Source of the DNA: HGM04593 sp045647745
GTDB lineage: Bacteria; Bacteroidota; Bacteroidia; Bacteroidales; Bacteroidaceae
DNA length: 9,068 bases
Assembly (NCBI GenBank): GCA_045647745.1
Contig: JAZRMQ010000048.1
Location: 1-9,068 of the forward strand
Direction: 5' to 3'
The notes below the pieces were generated by a model. The model did not search any database and had not been told where the DNA came from. It saw nothing but the letters and a program-made list of their open reading frames with translations. The translations under genes were made by a program, and so were the position numbers. Every line of letters starts with the position of its first letter. Position 1 is the first letter of the stretch. Shown one piece after another: positions 8,321 to 9,068 of the stretch.

Positions 8321-8372
8321 GGAATTAAACAATAACGGCGAGGAAAATTCCTCGCCGTTATTGTTTAATTCC
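8321..8372 (-). terminator. Perfect 52-bp palindrome terminating the small-protein gene
   Basis: The 25-base arms (8321-8345 and 8348-8372) are perfectly complementary around two bases. The GC-rich inner stem (CGGCGAGG) is flanked by AT-rich arms that could supply the U-tract in either direction. On the minus strand it contains the stop codon (8365-8367) of the 54-aa gene. The 8234-8320 stretch next to it shows no gene. Confidence 0.8.
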
Positions 8373-8529
8373 ACAAATCTCCCCACGAACCGCGGTGCCC
8401 GCCACCGAGCTGGCCGCCGTTTGAGGTGTTGATTGTCTTGCTACCATCTATCTGCAAAGACGCTGCAAGCATTGTCTCCGCTGCAACATTTACCTCTGTT
8501 GCAAGAGGTGATACATAACTCTTTTTCAT
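8365..8529 (-). CDS. 54-aa small protein, MKK-Y-x-P...LAAS type, function unknown
   Basis: The frame runs from ATG 8529 to TAA 8365-8367. The start MKKSYVSPLATEV, the AAETMLAAS block (16-24), the glycine-rich GGQLGGGHRG (38-47) and the Trp-rich end SWGDLW fit a pattern I recall in many short Bacteroidales hypothetical proteins: conserved MKKxYxxPxxEV head, LAAS at about residue 22, then a variable, glycine- and aromatic-rich end. The head is not hydrophobic enough for a normal signal peptide. LAAS could be a leader/core boundary of a processed peptide, but no protease, transporter or modifying enzyme is in the window. Gene-like context supports it: an A-rich leader, and a stop inside a perfect terminator palindrome. 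The promoter is unclear; TATGTTGA (8564 to 8557, minus reading) is a weak -7 box. Confidence 0.72.
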   Translation of the reverse strand: MKKSYVSPLATEVNVAAETMLAASLQIDGSKTINTSNGGQLGGGHRGSWGDLWN

Positions 8530-8567
8530 ATATTTTGTCTTTTCTTTTTCCTTAATTCAACATAAGT

Positions 8568-8589
8568 TCAATATAAAAATTTATATTGA
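8568..8589. promoter_or_regulatory. 22-bp AT-rich palindrome upstream of the small-protein gene
   Basis: The 10-base arms (8568-8577 and 8580-8589) are perfectly complementary around AA. It lies 39-60 bases before the start codon, where a promoter or operator would be expected, and just outside the repeat array. It could be a repressor site; the alternative is a simple AT-rich hairpin. Confidence 0.4.
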
Positions 8590-8646
8590 CATTCGCTGTT
8601 TTTGTCATCTCGAACGAAAGTGAGAGATCTCACATTACGCAGCCCT

Positions 8647-8716
8647 GTCATTCTGAACGAATGTGAAGAATCTCTTTCCAATAGTTTTTGAGATTTTTCG
8701 CTGCGCTCAAAATGAC
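8647..8716. repeat. Inverted doublet of the hairpin repeat (copy A)
   Basis: The plus copy at 8647-8674 and minus copy at 8690-8716 face each other across 15 bases. They can pair along about 27 positions with several mismatches to form one long imperfect hairpin, besides the two small hairpins of the single copies. This is the REPIN arrangement. Confidence 0.75.
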
Positions 8717-8792
8717 AATTTACGCGGTTTTTGTCATTCTGACGATAGGAAGAATCTCTTTCTAATGTTTTGCGAGATTTTTCGCTGTTTTT

Positions 8793-8865
8793 GTCATCTC
8801 GAACGAACGTGAGAGATCTCACATTTTCGCAATATTCTGAGATTTTTCGCTACGCTCAAAATGAC
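8793..8865. repeat. Inverted doublet of the hairpin repeat (copy B)
   Basis: A second facing pair: plus copy 8793-8820 and minus copy 8839-8865, separated by 18 bases. The minus half differs from that of the first doublet by one base (GCTACGC for GCTGCGC). Both doublets are followed by the same linker beginning AATTTACGC. Confidence 0.75.
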
Positions 8866-8923
8866 AATTTACGCTGTTTTTGTCATCTCGAACGAAAGTG
8901 AGAGATCTCACATTTCAATTACC

Positions 8924-9048
8924 AATAAGTGAGATAAAAAGGTTTAAATACAAGGCTTGCGACGCCGGATAAACCGCAGTTTACTTTGCGTAAATGAGGA
9001 TTTAGACGGCTAGCGTAACGCAGTAGTTAGCCTTTTTAATCACTTATT
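8924..9048. repeat. 125-bp element bounded by imperfect inverted repeats
   Basis: The left end (8924-8932 plus 8935-8942) is complementary to the right end (9040-9048 plus 9031-9038), 17 pairs with a small bulge. The inside also looks structured: TTTAC/GTAAA around 8980-8994, CGG/CCG near 8966-8975, GCGT/ACGC at 9013-9021. It does not share the GTC...CTC repeat sequence next to it. It could be a small non-autonomous mobile element or a structured RNA or terminator region of the gene entering from the right. No clean target duplication is seen. No protein-coding frame is supported. Confidence 0.55.
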
Positions 9049-9068
9049 TTACAAGCACCTTTTTACCA
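9044..9068 (-). CDS. Possible 3' end of a minus-strand gene (tail GKKVLVK), cut by window edge
   Basis: On the minus strand the last 25 bases read G-K-K-V-L-V-K and stop (9044-9046). Short tails of this form, basic residues then V-L-V-K, are typical of type IX secretion C-terminal sorting domains in Bacteroidetes. The stop lies in the right arm of the 125-bp element, just as other stops here lie in palindromes. Seven codons are too few to be certain, and the frame could be chance. Confidence 0.3.

Larger units (their letters stand above)
8594..8914. repeat. Array of short hairpin repeats (REP/REPIN-like), 7 full copies and 1 truncated
   Basis: Each copy is GTC + 5-base arm + 10-12-base loop + complementary arm + CTC. 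Plus-oriented copies start at 8604, 8647, 8733, 8793 and 8882; minus-oriented copies span 8690-8716 and 8839-8865; a truncated minus copy is at 8774-8785. The arms come in three pairing versions: ATCTC/GAGAT (8604, 8793, 8882), ATTCT/AGAAT (8647, 8733) and ATTTT/AAAAT (both minus copies). The first and last copies with flanks (8594-8636, 8872-8914) are identical over 43 bases, and 8783-8825 differs from them by one base. Similar GTCATTCTGA...GAATC repeats are, to my recollection, frequent in intergenic DNA of Bacteroidetes. No protein is encoded here; the open frame on the minus strand (8568-8822) is translated repeat. Confidence 0.9.

Noticed and set aside
8568..8822. 84-aa open frame on the minus strand within the repeat array
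   Set aside because: It is the translated hairpin repeat (peptides like HFERSEKSQ recurring with RSLTFVRDDKN). The frame exists because the repeat unit lacks stops; there is no leader or domain.
8594..8914. CRISPR array
   Set aside because: Copies occur in both orientations, spacing is irregular, the stretches between copies are repeat-derived rather than unique, and no cas gene is near.
9013..9037. Integron attC-like site (GTTAGCC)
   Set aside because: The core does not fit GTTRRRY, and no matching R'' partner at the proper position or cassette-like layout is seen.

Overview
The window looks like chromosomal DNA from a member of the order Bacteroidales. The core proteins read like that group, the genes have A-rich leaders without a clear Shine-Dalgarno, and two TAnnTTTG-like promoter boxes are visible. 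There is also a small MKK-Y-x-P...LAAS protein of a kind common in Bacteroidales. I cannot fix the genus. A possible type IX secretion tail at the right edge would argue against Bacteroides sensu stricto and toward Prevotella-, Porphyromonas- or Muribaculaceae-like lineages, but it rests on seven codons.

Left part (1-2833, + strand): the ATP-dependent phosphoenolpyruvate carboxykinase gene pckA enters from outside the window and ends in a strong hairpin terminator. A class I SAM-dependent methyltransferase with a THUMP-like C-terminus follows. Its likely promoter is threaded through the pckA terminator, and its stop codon lies in a perfect 32-bp palindrome that acts as its own terminator.

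Middle part (2898-8257, - strand, convergent with the left part): in transcription order, a two-domain GNAT-like acyltransferase, topoisomerase IV subunit B (parE), phosphopantetheine adenylyltransferase (coaD) and a secreted S41 carboxyl-terminal processing protease (ctpA-like). parE and coaD are 6 bp apart, coaD and ctpA 43 bp, GNAT and parE 69 bp. They are probably one transcription unit mixing chromosome decatenation, coenzyme A synthesis and envelope proteolysis, starting from a promoter near 8226-8257 and ending in the GC-rich hairpin at 2898-2922. The genes look like housekeeping genes and show no sign of transfer.

Right part (8258-9068): this is the accessory-looking stretch. It holds a 54-aa small protein gene (- strand) ending inside a perfect 52-bp palindrome, and a 22-bp AT palindrome upstream of that gene. 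Next comes an array of seven complete copies and one truncated copy of a short hairpin repeat, arranged partly as inverted doublets. Then there is a separate 125-bp element bounded by imperfect inverted repeats, and at the edge the possible last codons of another minus-strand gene. The most notable signal is that the repeat stems come in three versions (CTC/GAG, TCT/AGA, TTT/AAA at the inner three pairs) that keep base pairing. This points to folding of the repeat as a hairpin, in the manner of REP/REPIN elements.
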